Shown: positions 34,386 through 45,155, numbered from the stretch's first letter. The stretch: 64,000 nucleotides of DNA from Paenisporosarcina quisquiliarum (GCF_027563315.1 NZ_JAMKBJ010000016.1:1-64000), one strand, 5' to 3'. Notes: generated by a model not told the origin, from the letters alone. Made by a program: numbers and translations.

Positions 34386-35093
34386 CTACTCCTGTTCAGG
34401 ATTACGCAAATAATACCCTACGCCGCGACGAGTCACTATCCATGCAGGGTGACTTGGGTTATCCTCAATTTTTTCACGAAGGCGACGAATGGTTACGTCT
34501 ACAGTTCGAACATCTCCAAAATAATCATAACCCCAAACAGTTTGCAGCAAATGTTCACGCGTCATCACTTGTCCAATATGTTTTGCCAGGTAATGAAGTA
34601 ATTCGAATTCCCGATGAGTCAATTCAATGGACTCGTCTCGTTTCAACACTAAGTAAGCATCTGGCTGGATAATTAAAGAACCTACCATAATATCATTTGA
34701 CGCTTCTTCTGCATCTTCTGACTGCACCGTTTGATGGCGACGCATATTGGCTTTCACGCGAGCAATCAATTCACGTGTGCTGAATGGTTTGGTTACATAA
34801 TCATCTGCACCTAGTTCCAAACCAAGTACTTTATCAATTTCTGAGTCTTTCGCCGTCAGCATGATAATAGGAAAGTCATATTTTTTACGAATCTCACGAC
34901 AAACTTCCATCCCATCACGATTTGGTAACATAATATCTAATAACATCAAATCAGGCTTAATTTCTTCAGCTTTTGCTAAAGCTTCATCTCCGTCATAAGC
35001 ACAAACAACGTTGTAGCCTTCTTTTTTTAAATTAAATTGTAGAATGTCCGCAATCGGTTTCTCGTCATCTACTACTAATATTGTTTTACTCAT
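34386..35093 (-). CDS. walR: Response regulator WalR
   Basis: A 235-aa OmpR/PhoB-type regulator: receiver domain with D53 (LLDIML) and K102-region TAKD, and a C-terminal winged-helix domain with [16 protein letters not shown]. Phosphorylated by WalK; only 5 bp separate the two genes. It heads the operon walR-walK-walH-walI-walJ. Confidence 0.97.
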   Translation of the reverse strand: MSKTILVVDDEKPIADILQFNLKKEGYNVVCAYDGDEALAKAEEIKPDLMLLDIMLPNRDGMEVCREIRKKYDFPIIMLTAKDSEIDKVLGLELGADDYVTKPFSTRELIARVKANMRRHQTVQSEDAEEASNDIMVGSLIIQPDAYLVLKRDESIELTHREFELLHYLAKHIGQVMTREHLLQTVWGYDYFGDVRTVDVTIRRLREKIEDNPSHPAWIVTRRGVGYYLRNPEQE

Positions 35094-35216
35094 TCTTCGT
35101 CATCCTCTCTCTTGCCATCTATCTATATAAATATGAATTGACCTCTTTATACTACTTACTCTATCACGGTTTACCCTGTTGCGCACCTATGGGCTAGAGG
35201 AATCGGTATGGTGAAT

Positions 35217-35230
35217 ATTTCCCGGGCAAT
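35217..35230. promoter_or_regulatory. Candidate Noc-binding site upstream of walR
   Basis: ATTTCCCGGGCAAT, identical to the site in walK and one mismatch from the Noc consensus. It lies in the 228-bp region 35094-35321 between walR and the M23 gene, which otherwise holds the walR promoter. Confidence 0.45.
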
Positions 35231-35276
35231 ATTTCGACAAGATTATTTAGAAAATACCACTACTTTGTCGATGTAT

Positions 35277-35318
35277 ATAAAAAAAAGGCCAATTCTGTCG
35301 AATTGACCGGCTAAGAGT
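35277..35318 (-). terminator. Rho-independent terminator of the M23 peptidase gene
   Basis: Stem ccaattc/gaattg with outer GC pairs and minus-strand tail CCTTTTTTTT. Confidence 0.8.
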
Positions 35319-35321
35319 ATA

Positions 35322-36797
35322 TTATCTCTCTAAATATTTAAGAGGATTTACGTTTACACCATTATGTTCCACTTCGAAGTGCAAATGTGTACCTGTAGAT
35401 CTTCCTGTTGAACCCATCACACCTATTTTTGCGCCAACTGGAACAGTTTGTCCCACGCTGACATTAATTGATGCCAAATGAGCATATAATGTTTCATAAC
35501 CATTTTTATGGTCGATTATCACTTTGTTACCGAATGATCCGTCTGTTCCGGCAAATTTCACTACACCGTTATCAGCAGCTTTTATTGCAAAACCACTTGG
35601 TCTAGCAATATCAATTCCGCGGTGCATTCGTCCCCATCGTTGACCCATCTCACTCGATATGTAGCCACCTTCTGCCGGCCATGCGAACTTCCCAGACCCA
35701 CGAGATGGAATGACTTTAATACCTTTTAAGACAATATTATTTTTCACGTCTTTTACAACTGCTTCATTTTTAATTGATTTACCTACGCGTGTCCCGTTTT
35801 GCTCACGAATCACGTAAGTCAGTTCTTTGGCGCCGTTGCTGCCTTCTTGAATGACTTTGGTATCACCTTTAAGCATGTCTTTTGATTCGCGTACTTGATT
35901 TTCAAATTGAACGGCTTCTGTCACTTTTTTCTCGCGAACAACTTCAATGTTTACTAGAGGTTTTAAGGCTGTAACTTTCAGTTTCTCTCCAATTTGGAGA
36001 GAGCTATTTTCATTCGTGCCTTTGTTCAGCTTCGATAACTCTGCTGTAGTCAAATTATGTGATGCTGCAATTTTGCTAAACACGTCACCTGATTGTACAG
36101 TATATGTTTTCTCTTCCAATACACCTTTTTGTAGATATTCCACTGCTTCATCCACAGTTAAGATTTTTTCTGGTTTTGCTTGTTTCGTTACGCCAGAAAT
36201 CGATTCTTTTATATTAATATCCAAAATTCGTGTTTCATTGTTCTTCAATGGTGGTAAAGAGTCAGTAGAATCTTTTCGAGCTTCCAATTCGGTGAGTTCT
36301 TTTTCAGTAACAGTTTGAAGTTTGAGTTTGCGAACAACTTCATGATACGATTCCAAGTCTTTGACGTAGACGGCAATCTCGTCATTGACCGATAATGCAA
36401 ATGCATCTGCTGCGACAGTTACCAACTTGTCTAGCTTTTCTAATGTTTTCGCATCATTTGTTTCTGAATTGAAAACTTGTTCTGAGATGATGGATAAATT
36501 TGATCCACTTAGTTTAAGATCATCGTACTGGGAGCTTGACTCTGTAATCTTTTCGTCAACAAGCTCTTTTACTGCTTTTTCATCTGAAACCGTACCTACA
36601 TATTCGCCACTAGCATATATATGAAAAATTTTCTGCAATTGACTTTCCTCATTGTCTTTTGCAAAACCGATATTAAATGTAAAACTTGAAGCAAGCACTG
36701 CTGTTATGGCTGCTTTTTTCATTATATTTGATGTGCGGTTTGGCTTGCGGTCGGATGAAATCTTCTTCCCATCACCAGTATTCCTTTTCAAATGCAT
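35322..36797 (-). CDS. M23 peptidoglycan endopeptidase with LysM and G5 domains
   Basis: A 491-aa exported protein: N-terminal membrane/signal helix (about 26-46), an extended linker, LysM (about 230-275; YTVQSGDVFSKIAASHNLT), G5 (about 278-355), and a C-terminal M23 domain with the zinc motifs HRGIDIA and HLHFEVEHNG. It should cleave peptide cross-bridges in the wall. Its position next to walR fits the WalRK regulon, which controls such hydrolases, but no WalR box was confirmed. gagaggggc precedes the ATG. Confidence 0.95.
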   Translation of the reverse strand: MHLKRNTGDGKKISSDRKPNRTSNIMKKAAITAVLASSFTFNIGFAKDNEESQLQKIFHIYASGEYVGTVSDEKAVKELVDEKITESSSQYDDLKLSGSNLSIISEQVFNSETNDAKTLEKLDKLVTVAADAFALSVNDEIAVYVKDLESYHEVVRKLKLQTVTEKELTELEARKDSTDSLPPLKNNETRILDINIKESISGVTKQAKPEKILTVDEAVEYLQKGVLEEKTYTVQSGDVFSKIAASHNLTTAELSKLNKGTNENSSLQIGEKLKVTALKPLVNIEVVREKKVTEAVQFENQVRESKDMLKGDTKVIQEGSNGAKELTYVIREQNGTRVGKSIKNEAVVKDVKNNIVLKGIKVIPSRGSGKFAWPAEGGYISSEMGQRWGRMHRGIDIARPSGFAIKAADNGVVKFAGTDGSFGNKVIIDHKNGYETLYAHLASINVSVGQTVPVGAKIGVMGSTGRSTGTHLHFEVEHNGVNVNPLKYLER

Positions 36798-37151
36798 GAT
36801 AAAGCCCCTCTCAAAATTTCATCCGTCAAACGAATGGTTCTTTTATTGTGAAAAATTTCACGCCCCTTTAATTTAACACATCCTTTTTCCTACTGGTAAA
36901 GAAATGGCATATTGTAAAGAAAATGACTCATTCTTACCATCAATTGCATTTAATTGTTTAAATTTGTAAATAAAAATAACCTTTTCTCTCATTTTATTTG
37001 AAAATTCCACATTTAAATTCTACCTTTATACCCTCTTCATTCTTTTTTTAGTAGATTTTTGTCATTTAATCCCGCTTCAGGTTGACTTCCTACCTGTAAA
37101 ATCCGAAATGCAGTATAATTAGTGTATCTATTGCGAAAAGAGGTATTCCAC
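36798..37151. other. Divergent intergenic region
   Basis: Carries the 5' signals of the M23 and YitT genes. A TATAAT at 37114-37119 is a possible -10 for the YitT gene; no -35 at proper spacing is convincing. No gene seen. Confidence 0.45.
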
Positions 37152-38063
37152 TTGACTGATGAACAACTCCAGCGACAAGGAATCCCGATCCCAAAACCTT
37201 CCTCTTCACATCGAAGGGCGTCTAAAGCCGTCATCGCTAAACGTATTATTATGATTATTGTCGGTGCCGTATTTATGGCGATGGGTATTGAATTATTCCT
37301 CGTTCCCAATCAATTATTAGATGGTGGAATTGTCGGTATTTCCATCATATTGTCTCATTTAACTGGTCTTCAAATCGGACTATTTATCTTCCTGTTGAAC
37401 ATTCCCTTCTTTTTTATCGGCTATAAACAAATCGGTAAAACATTCGCTTTATCTACTGTTTTAGGAATTACAGTTCTTTCAATTTGTACATACTTTTTAC
37501 ACCCTGTTGCCCGTTTTACAGATGACTTATTATTGGCTACCGTCTTTGGTGGAATCGTACTTGGTATTGGTGTAGGTCTTGTCATCCGATACGGTGGCTC
37601 TTTGGACGGAACAGAAATTTTGGCCATTTTATTCAGCACGAAAACTGCATTCTCCGTTGGGGAAATCATTATGTTCTTCAACTTAATGATCTTTACTATT
37701 GCAGGTTTTGTATTTACGTGGGAACAAGCTATGTATTCTGTACTTGCTTATTTCATTGCCTATAAAACTATTGATATTGTTATTCAAGGATTGGATGAAT
37801 CTAAATCGGTCTACATCATTAGTGATTTCGTCGATGAAGTCGGTGAAGCCATTATGGATCGTCTTGGCCGTGGGGTAACGTATTTGCATGGTGAAGGCGC
37901 ATATACTGGGGATGATAAAAAAATCATTTTTACAGTGATCACTCGTTTGGAAGAAGCCAAATTAAAAACGATTGTAGAAGATATAGATACACAAGCATTT
38001 GTGGCGATTGGCAATATAGCCGAAGTACGTGGCGGTCGATTTAAGAAACGCAATATCCACTAA
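37152..38063 (+). CDS. YitT family membrane protein (DUF2179 C-terminus)
   Basis: A 303-aa protein with about five to six membrane helices and a cytoplasmic C-terminal DUF2179 domain (about 215-303; HGEGAYTGDDKKIIFTVITR). The motif LFLVPNQLLDGGIVGISIIL is typical of YitT proteins. Function is not settled. I chose the TTG at 37152 because aaagagg lies eight bases upstream; the frame is open back to 37122. Confidence 0.9.
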   Translation: MTDEQLQRQGIPIPKPSSSHRRASKAVIAKRIIMIIVGAVFMAMGIELFLVPNQLLDGGIVGISIILSHLTGLQIGLFIFLLNIPFFFIGYKQIGKTFALSTVLGITVLSICTYFLHPVARFTDDLLLATVFGGIVLGIGVGLVIRYGGSLDGTEILAILFSTKTAFSVGEIIMFFNLMIFTIAGFVFTWEQAMYSVLAYFIAYKTIDIVIQGLDESKSVYIISDFVDEVGEAIMDRLGRGVTYLHGEGAYTGDDKKIIFTVITRLEEAKLKTIVEDIDTQAFVAIGNIAEVRGGRFKKRNIH

Positions 38064-38080
38064 AACTCTGAACTATATAC

Positions 38081-38117
38081 AAAAATGCGCTGCCCCATAA
38101 TAGGGACAGCGCATTTT
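38081..38117. terminator. Bidirectional terminator
   Basis: A stem of about 15 bp with arms starting aaaaatgcgctg and cagcgcattttt, between two convergent genes; T tracts on both strands. Confidence 0.9.
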
Positions 38118-38713
38118 TAATTAGGTCGTTCCTCTGGATACACACGACCCAGGTCTGGTGGGAAAGTTTTCTGCAGATTACGCAGAAGAATAATAAAGGC
38201 AATATGAACAGTGAGCATTAACAAAATTGTTATCACCGTAACTGTTGACTGGAAATCCTGTTTCATATTAATCAAAAATGGGTGTATAAACGCTGTAGTA
38301 AGTGCAATGGTCATGTAGATAATCATCATTTTTCTTGCGCTTTTTTGTTTTTCGTCAGGGTCGATTGGATAGTCTACTTCATGTATCAGCATACGAAATA
38401 CAAAATACATTAATATTAAGTCAACCAGTGTGACACTTAATCCGTACAGAAGCCAACCTGTATTGTTGTCTTGCATTTGATTAAGTACTTCAGTGGATAG
38501 AAAGAGTGTTGGGATGGACAGAGCCATCAAAAAATACGCAGTCAATTCGGCGTTTTTTGCGTTCGGCTTTCTTGTGGCAATTTGTTGTATTCCAGAGGCA
38601 ATCAAAATATACCCCAGTGGGTCCGGGAGAATATCGAAAAAAATATGAACATCTAGCAGGATCAGTAAAAATCCAATTATCATATACTTAAATCCTCTTC
38701 TATTTGCCATCAT
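38117..38713 (-). CDS. Unknown multi-pass membrane protein
   Basis: A 198-aa protein with about six hydrophobic helices and a short charged loop (DYPIDPDEKQKSARK). The first helices contain FDILPDPLGYILIASGIQQI, a pattern I associate with uncharacterised Bacillales membrane proteins. It overlaps the end of the preceding gene by 14 bp (ATG pair at 38713/38710, with gaggtga upstream), so the two are co-translated. No function can be given. Confidence 0.65.
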   Translation of the reverse strand: MMANRRGFKYMIIGFLLILLDVHIFFDILPDPLGYILIASGIQQIATRKPNAKNAELTAYFLMALSIPTLFLSTEVLNQMQDNNTGWLLYGLSVTLVDLILMYFVFRMLIHEVDYPIDPDEKQKSARKMMIIYMTIALTTAFIHPFLINMKQDFQSTVTVITILLMLTVHIAFIILLRNLQKTFPPDLGRVYPEERPN

Positions 38714-39623
38714 TCACCTCATCCTCCATCAAGTTCTTTAAGTCTTCATCTGTCAGCTGTGGTATATGAAGCAATGGAAAGAACGACGTGAAAGTCTCAC
38801 CATCAGCCGTTTTCCCTTCCCATGGAACCAACGCATCGATGGCTTTATTATTTGTGGATTCAATCTGAATGTATACTCCGACACTGCCTTGTAATGCCAA
38901 TTCGATTGGCCATTTTACGTCTTTGGCAAGTGGATGGTTTATATCGCCCCAATTAGGCATAACATCTGCTTGATAGATAGGATCAGGAACTCGGGCTTTT
39001 TCTCCTTCATACTGTAATTTCACTTGTACATCCTTCGCAATATTTTCTGGCACAATGAATTCATTCATTGTTAACTTTTCTTCTGCAGAATATATGCTGG
39101 AATGAAGACCGTCTGAAGTGCCTCCAGTCGAGATGCTATTCAATTTAGGATTTTGTGAGGGCATTGACGGTGTGATTCGAATTTCTCCGATGTCAAAGTG
39201 TCCAGCCGTTCCATCACTAAATTGTAAGAATACATTGGTCCCTAAATAGGGCTTAATTTCTTCGCCTTCAAAATGAAGCATGGAAGGATCAAATTCGGCT
39301 TCTAGCAAAAGATGTTGGTTGAACTCCTGAACGATATTTGGTGAGTTATATATCGAATTATTATTGCCATATAACCACATGTCATTGCTCGATGAAACAT
39401 TGGGAATCGATTGCCCCCCTACTTCAATCGTTTGAAGAATCGCTGGATTATTTTTATTGGTCACATAGTATATTTTAAATAAATGCGTCTGGTCCATTTG
39501 CCGATCAATATAATGTTTTAGAACAATGGGTTTATCCAAAAATTTTGCTTCGTAATTGGATATATTAATCGTCCAAGATGCTATGATTGCCAGTAGCGCC
39601 CCCCAAAACCAAAACCTCTTCAT
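38700..39623 (-). CDS. Unknown exported protein
   Basis: A 307-aa protein with one N-terminal membrane or signal segment (FWFWGALLAIIASWTI), then an extracytoplasmic beta-rich domain with FLQFSDGTAGHFDIGEIRI and a C-terminal acidic tail. No lipobox. I do not recognise the family. It is coupled to the following membrane protein gene, suggesting a complex of an exported subunit and its membrane partner. Confidence 0.65.
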   Translation of the reverse strand: MKRFWFWGALLAIIASWTINISNYEAKFLDKPIVLKHYIDRQMDQTHLFKIYYVTNKNNPAILQTIEVGGQSIPNVSSSNDMWLYGNNNSIYNSPNIVQEFNQHLLLEAEFDPSMLHFEGEEIKPYLGTNVFLQFSDGTAGHFDIGEIRITPSMPSQNPKLNSISTGGTSDGLHSSIYSAEEKLTMNEFIVPENIAKDVQVKLQYEGEKARVPDPIYQADVMPNWGDINHPLAKDVKWPIELALQGSVGVYIQIESTNNKAIDALVPWEGKTADGETFTSFFPLLHIPQLTDEDLKNLMEDEVNDGK

Positions 39624-39676
39624 CTATTACCTCCTTAAATCGAAAGAAAATTCACTTTACTTTTACATACGAAAAA

Positions 39677-39706
39677 GAACGGGAAAAGTTTCCTTTTCCC
39701 GTTCAA
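39677..39706 (-). terminator. Rho-independent terminator of purA
   Basis: A 12-bp stem gaacgggaaaag/cttttcccgttc with a 4-nt loop; minus-strand tail CTTTTTCG. Confidence 0.9.
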
Positions 39707-39712
39707 TAAAAT

Positions 39713-40999
39713 TTAGCGCCAAACGCTCGCAATAATATTTGTTTGATTTCGATCTGGTCCTACTGAGAAAATCGAAATTGGAACACCTGTTAATTGTGAA
39801 ATGCGTTCCAGGTAGTGTCTCGCATTTTCAGGAAGCTCATCAAGCGATTTACAAGATGTCACATCTTCGCTCCAGCCTGGCAATTCTTCATAAACAGGTT
39901 CACAGTCAGCCAGCATACGTAAGTTCGCTGGGTATTCTGTAATCAGTTCACCGTTGTAACGGTAAGCTGTACAAATCTTCACTGTTTCTAAACCAGTCAA
40001 CACATCAATCGAATTGACGGTTAAATCCGTCAAACCACTCACGCGACGAGCATGACGCACGACGACGCTGTCAAACCAACCAATGCGACGTGGACGGCCA
40101 GTTGTTGTACCGTATTCTTTCCCGACTTCACGAATTTGGTTGCCGACTTCGTCAAACAATTCCGTTGGGAACGGTCCGTCACCAACACGTGAAGTATAAG
40201 CTTTACATACTCCAACTACGTGGTGAATTTTCGTTGGGCCAATACCAGCACCTATTGTAACACCACCAGCTACTGGGTTTGAAGAAGTTACAAATGGATA
40301 CGTACCTTGGTCGATATCAAGCATTACGCCTTGTGCGCCTTCGAACAATACGCGGCGACCTTCATCAAGTGCATCATTCAACACTTTAGATGTATCCGTT
40401 ACGTACTTAGCAATTTCTTGCCCGTAACCGTAATATTCTTCAAGAATTTCTTCTTTTGTAAAACCTTCTGTTTCGTAGAACTTATCGAATAAACGATTTT
40501 TCTCTTCTAAATTACGTTCAAGTTTCTCTTCGAACACTTCTTTATCAAGTAAATCGGCCATACGAATACCTACACGTGCTGCTTTGTCCATGTAAGCTGG
40601 TCCAATACCTTTACCTGTAGTTCCAATCTTGTTTGCACCACGACGAGCTTCTTCCACTTCGTCTTGCTTCAAGTGGTAAGGTAAAATGACGTGTGCGCGG
40701 TTAGAAATACGTAAGTTTTCTGTCGTTACCCCACGGTCATGTAATCCTTTTAACTCTTTCACTAATGCTTTCGGATCGACAACCATACCGTTACCGATTA
40801 CTGAAATTTTGTCTTTATAAAAAATACCTGAAGGGATTAAGTGAAGCTTATACGTTTCTCCACCAAAAATAATGGTGTGTCCTGCATTATTCCCACCTTG
40901 ATAACGTGCAATTACTTCTGAATTCTCGGATAGGAAGTCGGTAATTTTCCCTTTACCTTCGTCTCCCCATTGTGTTCCTACTACTACAACTGATGTCAT
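39713..40999 (-). CDS. purA: Adenylosuccinate synthetase
   Basis: A 428-aa enzyme joining IMP and aspartate with GTP, the first step from IMP to [14 protein letters not shown] (phosphate loop), [17 protein letters not shown], and [14 protein letters not shown] are all present. The ATG at 40999 follows ggaggt by seven bases; the listed upstream GTG overlaps that site. Promoter and terminator show a one-gene unit. Confidence 0.97.
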   Translation of the reverse strand: MTSVVVVGTQWGDEGKGKITDFLSENSEVIARYQGGNNAGHTIIFGGETYKLHLIPSGIFYKDKISVIGNGMVVDPKALVKELKGLHDRGVTTENLRISNRAHVILPYHLKQDEVEEARRGANKIGTTGKGIGPAYMDKAARVGIRMADLLDKEVFEEKLERNLEEKNRLFDKFYETEGFTKEEILEEYYGYGQEIAKYVTDTSKVLNDALDEGRRVLFEGAQGVMLDIDQGTYPFVTSSNPVAGGVTIGAGIGPTKIHHVVGVCKAYTSRVGDGPFPTELFDEVGNQIREVGKEYGTTTGRPRRIGWFDSVVVRHARRVSGLTDLTVNSIDVLTGLETVKICTAYRYNGELITEYPANLRMLADCEPVYEELPGWSEDVTSCKSLDELPENARHYLERISQLTGVPISIFSVGPDRNQTNIIASVWR

Positions 41000-41049
41000 A
41001 ATCAGCACCTCCGTCAGACGCTATCAAGCGTCCTGAATCAAACAGTGTT

Positions 41050-41078
41050 ATTGTATCAACCGAAACTGGTTAAGTCAA
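41050..41078 (-). promoter_or_regulatory. Sigma-A-type promoter of purA
   Basis: TTGACT-N17-TACAAT on the minus strand (-35 at 41073-41078, -10 at 41050-41055), about 50 bp before the purA start codon. Confidence 0.7.
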
Positions 41079-41090
41079 CCAAAAACAAGA

Positions 41091-41139
41091 AAAAACACGA
41101 ACGGAAAAATGTTTTCAGACATTTATCGTTCGTGTTTTT
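41091..41139. terminator. Terminator between dnaB and purA
   Basis: A 13-bp stem aaaaacacgaacg/cgttcgtgttttt with a 23-nt loop; usable on both strands. It is separated from dnaB by the dispersed repeat. Confidence 0.8.
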
Positions 41140-41178
41140 GCATCAATCCCTTTTTAGAGATATTTGTTGCTAAGCTTC

Positions 41179-41345
41179 TTTATGTCTAGCTCCGCTGGCC
41201 AGACCGCACCTCCGTTTCACAACTTCATGCGAAAACAGGTTTTCGATTCAGTTATTCCAACGTCGGAGCCGGTCTATCTCGGCCTGCTACGCTTGGGCCC
41301 ACAGGATGTGGGTCATGAAGGCGTTCCGACAGGATGTCGGGATTT
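41179..41345. repeat. Dispersed intergenic repeat, copy 1
   Basis: Begins TTTATGTCTAGCT and ends in small hairpins (cccacaggatgtggg and ccgacaggatgtcgg). It shares a 36-bp identical core (41290-41325) with copy 2 (58157-58192). The layout resembles the TGTCTAGCT-type intergenic repeats seen in many Bacillales genomes. It lies just past the dnaB stop. Confidence 0.8.
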
Positions 41346-41358
41346 TAGCCTTCTTTCC

Positions 41359-42720
41359 TTAGTAATCCGGGGTTGGTTGTTGGTGCTGGCTCCAGTCAAT
41401 GTTAACGAATTTGTTAAACTCTTTTACGAAAGCCAGGGTTACCGTCCCTGTCGGACCATTACGTTGTTTTGCGATAATGATTTCAATCATGTTTTGATTC
41501 TCTGTTTCTTTATCGTAGTAATCCTCACGATATAGGAACGAGACAATATCGGCATCTTGCTCAATACTTCCTGATTCACGTAAATCGGACATCATCGGAC
41601 GCTTGTCCTGACGTTGCTCTACACCACGGGAGAGCTGTGACAAGGCGATAACCGGCACTTGGAGCTCACGTGCAAGGGATTTTAATGATCGGGAAATTTC
41701 CGAGACTTCTTGCTGACGATTCTCTTTCCCATTCCCGCTTCCTACAATCAGTTGCAAGTAATCAATCAAAATCATGCCAAGTCCATATTCTTGTTTCAAT
41801 CGACGGCATTTTGAACGGATTTCGTTGATCCGAATACCTGGTGTATCATCGATAAAAATACCTGCGTTAGATAAACTCCCCATCGCCATTGTTAGTTTGC
41901 GCCAATCTTCAGCGGTTAATGCACCCGTACGTAAAACTTGAGCATCAATATTTCCTTCTGCACAAAGCATACGCATGACCAGTTGCTCAGCACCCATCTC
42001 CAAACTGAAGATGGCTACGTTCTCTTCCGTCTTCGTTGCTACGTTTTGCGCTACATTCAGCGCAAACGCTGTTTTACCAACAGAGGGACGTGCTGCTACA
42101 ATAATTAAATCATTCCGTTGGAAACCGGCTGTAATGCGGTCTAAGTCACGGAATCCTGTTGGAACACCCGTAATGTCTCCCTTACGAGAATGTAGAAGTT
42201 CAATATTGTCATACGTTTGGACAAGCACGTCTTTAATGTGTCTGAAATCTCCCGCATTTTTACGATTGGAAACTTCCATCATTTTCTTTTCGGCTTCTGA
42301 CAGCAAAGCTTCGACTTCATCCTCACGGGTAAAGCCGTCTTCAACGATATTGGTCGCTACTCGAATCAATCGTCGCAGCAATGCTTTTTCTTCAACAATC
42401 CGTGCATAGTGCGCAATGTTAGCAGCAGTTGGGACTGAATTTGCAATTTCCGTTAAATACGAAAGTCCGCCAACATCTTCAAGTTCTTTCTTAGATGCCA
42501 ACTCTTCCGTCACTGTGACAACGTCAATCGGTTTACCTTGATCGCTGAGGCGGTTCATCGTCTGGAAAATCTTCTGATGTGCTACGCGATAAAAATCTTC
42601 ATATTGCAGTATTTCTGCAGCCGTAATGAGCGCTTGAGGCTCTAAAAAGATTGCCCCGATCACGGACTGCTCGGCTTCTTGGTTGTGAGGGGGTATCCGG
42701 TCCATCATGGGCTCGCTCAT
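41359..42720 (-). CDS. dnaB: Replicative DNA helicase (DnaB type)
   Basis: A 453-aa hexameric helicase that unwinds DNA at the fork (named dnaC in B. subtilis). An N-terminal helical domain (NQEAEQSVIGAIFLE) is followed by a RecA-like domain with Walker A (AARPSVGKTAFALN), GMILIDYLQLI and the arginine finger region near REDYYD. aaggaga precedes the ATG. It lies 12 bp after rplI, in the gdpP-rplI-dnaB operon. Confidence 0.97.
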   Translation of the reverse strand: MSEPMMDRIPPHNQEAEQSVIGAIFLEPQALITAAEILQYEDFYRVAHQKIFQTMNRLSDQGKPIDVVTVTEELASKKELEDVGGLSYLTEIANSVPTAANIAHYARIVEEKALLRRLIRVATNIVEDGFTREDEVEALLSEAEKKMMEVSNRKNAGDFRHIKDVLVQTYDNIELLHSRKGDITGVPTGFRDLDRITAGFQRNDLIIVAARPSVGKTAFALNVAQNVATKTEENVAIFSLEMGAEQLVMRMLCAEGNIDAQVLRTGALTAEDWRKLTMAMGSLSNAGIFIDDTPGIRINEIRSKCRRLKQEYGLGMILIDYLQLIVGSGNGKENRQQEVSEISRSLKSLARELQVPVIALSQLSRGVEQRQDKRPMMSDLRESGSIEQDADIVSFLYREDYYDKETENQNMIEIIIAKQRNGPTGTVTLAFVKEFNKFVNIDWSQHQQPTPDY

Positions 42721-42732
42721 TGACGTCTCTCC

Positions 42733-43182
42733 TTACGATTCTTCAGTTACGTGTACTTTCAGTGTTGCTGTTACTTCTTGATGTAATTTAACTGGAACGT
42801 TTGTATAGCCAAGTCCACGAATAGCATCGTCTAATTCCATTTTGCGTTTATCGATTTTAATTCCTGTTGTTTTCTGAAGTTGTTCCGCGACTTGTTTCGT
42901 TGTAATCGAACCAAACAAACGGCCGCCTTCACCTGATTTTGCTTTCAATTCAACCGTAACTTGCTCTAATTTCTCTTTTAACTTTTTCGCTTCTTCATGC
43001 ACTTGCTCCGCATGTTTATCTTCTTTACGTTTTTGACCATCTAATGCGCTGATTGTCGCTTGATTCGCTTCAGTCGCTAAATTGTTTTTCAGTAAAAAAT
43101 TATGTGCATATCCATCTGCTACATTTTTGATTTCGCCTTTTTTTCCTTTGCCTTTAACATCTTTTAAGAAAATTACTTTCAT
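42733..43182 (-). CDS. rplI: 50S ribosomal protein bL9
   Basis: A 149-aa protein with the N-terminal [19 protein letters not shown] signature, a long connecting helix (about 40-75) and a C-terminal RNA-binding domain. It overlaps the end of gdpP by 4 bp. Confidence 0.97.
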   Translation of the reverse strand: MKVIFLKDVKGKGKKGEIKNVADGYAHNFLLKNNLATEANQATISALDGQKRKEDKHAEQVHEEAKKLKEKLEQVTVELKAKSGEGGRLFGSITTKQVAEQLQKTTGIKIDKRKMELDDAIRGLGYTNVPVKLHQEVTATLKVHVTEES

Positions 43183-45155
43183 GTTGGTTGGCCTCCTTCA
43201 ACAATTTCAATGATTGCTAATTTTAGTTGTTCAATAGCACTTTCAATTTCCCCATCATGAATCTGACAAGCAGCATTGGTCAAATGACCACCGCCACCGA
43301 GTTTTTCCATAATTAATTGGACATTGATTTCACCTAGAGAACGAGCACTGATGCCTATATCTCCATTGTTCTTTTTTGCGACTACAAACGAAGCAGATAC
43401 ACCCTTCATCGTCAGTAAAATATCTGCGGTCTGCGCAATAAGGACTTGGCTATAAAGGTTTGATTCTTCCCCATGCGCAATCGCAATGCCATCACGGAAA
43501 AATTCAACCGTTTGGACGATTTTTGAGCGTTCTATATAAGTTTCAATATCTTCTTTTAGTAAGCGTTGAACCAGCACGGTGTCTGCGCCGTTAGTACGTA
43601 AATACGAGGCTGCTTCAAACGTTCGTGCACCTGTTCGAAGGGTAAAGCTCTTTGTATCGACAATGATACCGGCAAGCATAGCGGTTGCTTCAAGCATCGT
43701 TATTTTATCATGTTTCGGTTGGTACTCGAGCAATTCTGTTACAAGCTCTGCTGTCGATGATGCATATGGCTCCATGTAAACAAGCATTGTATTCGATATA
43801 AACTCTTCTCCGCGGCGATGGTGATCAATCACTACTACTTTTTCAGCACGATTCAACAGTTTTTCATCTATAACCATGCTCGGTTTATGTGTATCTACAA
43901 CAACCAGCAATGTGCGATCGGTTAATTTAGATAAAGCTTCTTCAGGTGAAATAAAGCGTTCAAATAGTTGTGGCTTGTTTTTCACTTCTTCCATTAACCT
44001 GGTCACACTTTGGTCTAGTCCATCAAAATCCACTACGACATAGCCATTAATTTGATTCATCTCTGCCATTTTACGTACTCCAATAGAAGCACCAATCGCA
44101 TCCATGTCGGGCAATTGATGCCCCATGACAAATACTTGATCACTATCCTGAATTAAATCACGCAACGCATGTGAAATAACGCGTGCTCTAACTCTCGTTC
44201 GTTTCTCGACCGGGTTCGTTTTCCCACCGTAAAACTTCACTTTTCCACTCGGTTGTTTAATGGCTACTTGATCTCCGCCACGTCCCAGTACCAAATCGAG
44301 ACTTGACTGTGCAAGTTCGCCAAGTTCAACTAATGAGGACGATCCAGCACCAACACCAATACTTAATGTTAAAGCCAAATTCAATTTGGATGTTGCTTCT
44401 CTTATATCATCCAAAATGGCAAACTTCGTTTTTTCAAGTTCCAGTAAAATGGATTCATTTAATACAGCAAGGAACCGGTCAGATGAAATCCGTTTGACGT
44501 AAATGCCATGGCCCGCTCCCCAGTTATTAACGAGGGACGTTACCAAACTATTTAACTGACTGCGTGTCTGGTCGTCCATCCCCTGTGCCAGTTCATCGTA
44601 ATTATCAATGAATAACACGCCGATTACGCTGCGATCTGAATAGTACAGCGTCTCGATTTCTGTTTGCTCAGTAATATCAAAGAAATAAAGAAGTTTTTCT
44701 TCTTGTTTATAAAACACTTTAAATTTCTTCCCTGACAAACTGATTGTCTGTTCTTTATTATCTTCTTGCTTTACAAGTGAATGAAATTCATCTGACAGCG
44801 TAAATAGCTCTTCGCCAATAAGTGAATCAAATTCAAGCTCCCTCGACATATATGGGTTCGCCCATTCAATGGTCCAATGTTCATTAACCAATAATATTCC
44901 GATGGGCATTTCGAGTAATGCTTCTTCCCCTACCCGTTTCATCCGGTAAGAGAGTGTTTCAATATGTTTTTCGGTCTCTTCGTATAAACGCTTCTCCATT
45001 TGCCAGCCAATGACCAGGACAACAAGGAATAGAGCAGCAAGTACACTACCTATCCAAATTTGCCAGTACAGGAGCAAAAGCGTGCTTATTAAGCCGAGCA
45101 ATGATAGAAAAAATAAAGGGACACGAATGGGTCTTTTTCTAAAGAATGCTGACAT
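43179..45155 (-). CDS. gdpP: Cyclic-di-AMP phosphodiesterase GdpP
   Basis: A 658-aa membrane protein (YybT). Two N-terminal membrane helices (about 12-50), a PAS domain (about 75-165), a degenerate GGDEF domain (about 170-300) and a DHH/DHHA1 catalytic part with [21 protein letters not shown] and the C-terminal [13 protein letters not shown]. It hydrolyses c-di-AMP to pApA and so affects osmotic balance and beta-lactam tolerance. aaggag precedes the ATG. Confidence 0.97.
   Translation of the reverse strand: MSAFFRKRPIRVPLFFLSLLGLISTLLLLYWQIWIGSVLAALFLVVLVIGWQMEKRLYEETEKHIETLSYRMKRVGEEALLEMPIGILLVNEHWTIEWANPYMSRELEFDSLIGEELFTLSDEFHSLVKQEDNKEQTISLSGKKFKVFYKQEEKLLYFFDITEQTEIETLYYSDRSVIGVLFIDNYDELAQGMDDQTRSQLNSLVTSLVNNWGAGHGIYVKRISSDRFLAVLNESILLELEKTKFAILDDIREATSKLNLALTLSIGVGAGSSSLVELGELAQSSLDLVLGRGGDQVAIKQPSGKVKFYGGKTNPVEKRTRVRARVISHALRDLIQDSDQVFVMGHQLPDMDAIGASIGVRKMAEMNQINGYVVVDFDGLDQSVTRLMEEVKNKPQLFERFISPEEALSKLTDRTLLVVVDTHKPSMVIDEKLLNRAEKVVVIDHHRRGEEFISNTMLVYMEPYASSTAELVTELLEYQPKHDKITMLEATAMLAGIIVDTKSFTLRTGARTFEAASYLRTNGADTVLVQRLLKEDIETYIERSKIVQTVEFFRDGIAIAHGEESNLYSQVLIAQTADILLTMKGVSASFVVAKKNNGDIGISARSLGEINVQLIMEKLGGGGHLTNAACQIHDGEIESAIEQLKLAIIEIVEGGQPT

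Noticed and set aside
37082-37119. TTGACT and TATAAT upstream of the YitT gene as one promoter
   Set aside because: Spacing of 26 bp is far from the 16-18 bp optimum; only the -10 is kept as a possibility.
41164-41535. Plus-strand open frame of 123 codons
   Set aside because: Made of the dispersed repeat plus antisense dnaB sequence; similar frames in the second repeat (57939-58336) are also artefacts.
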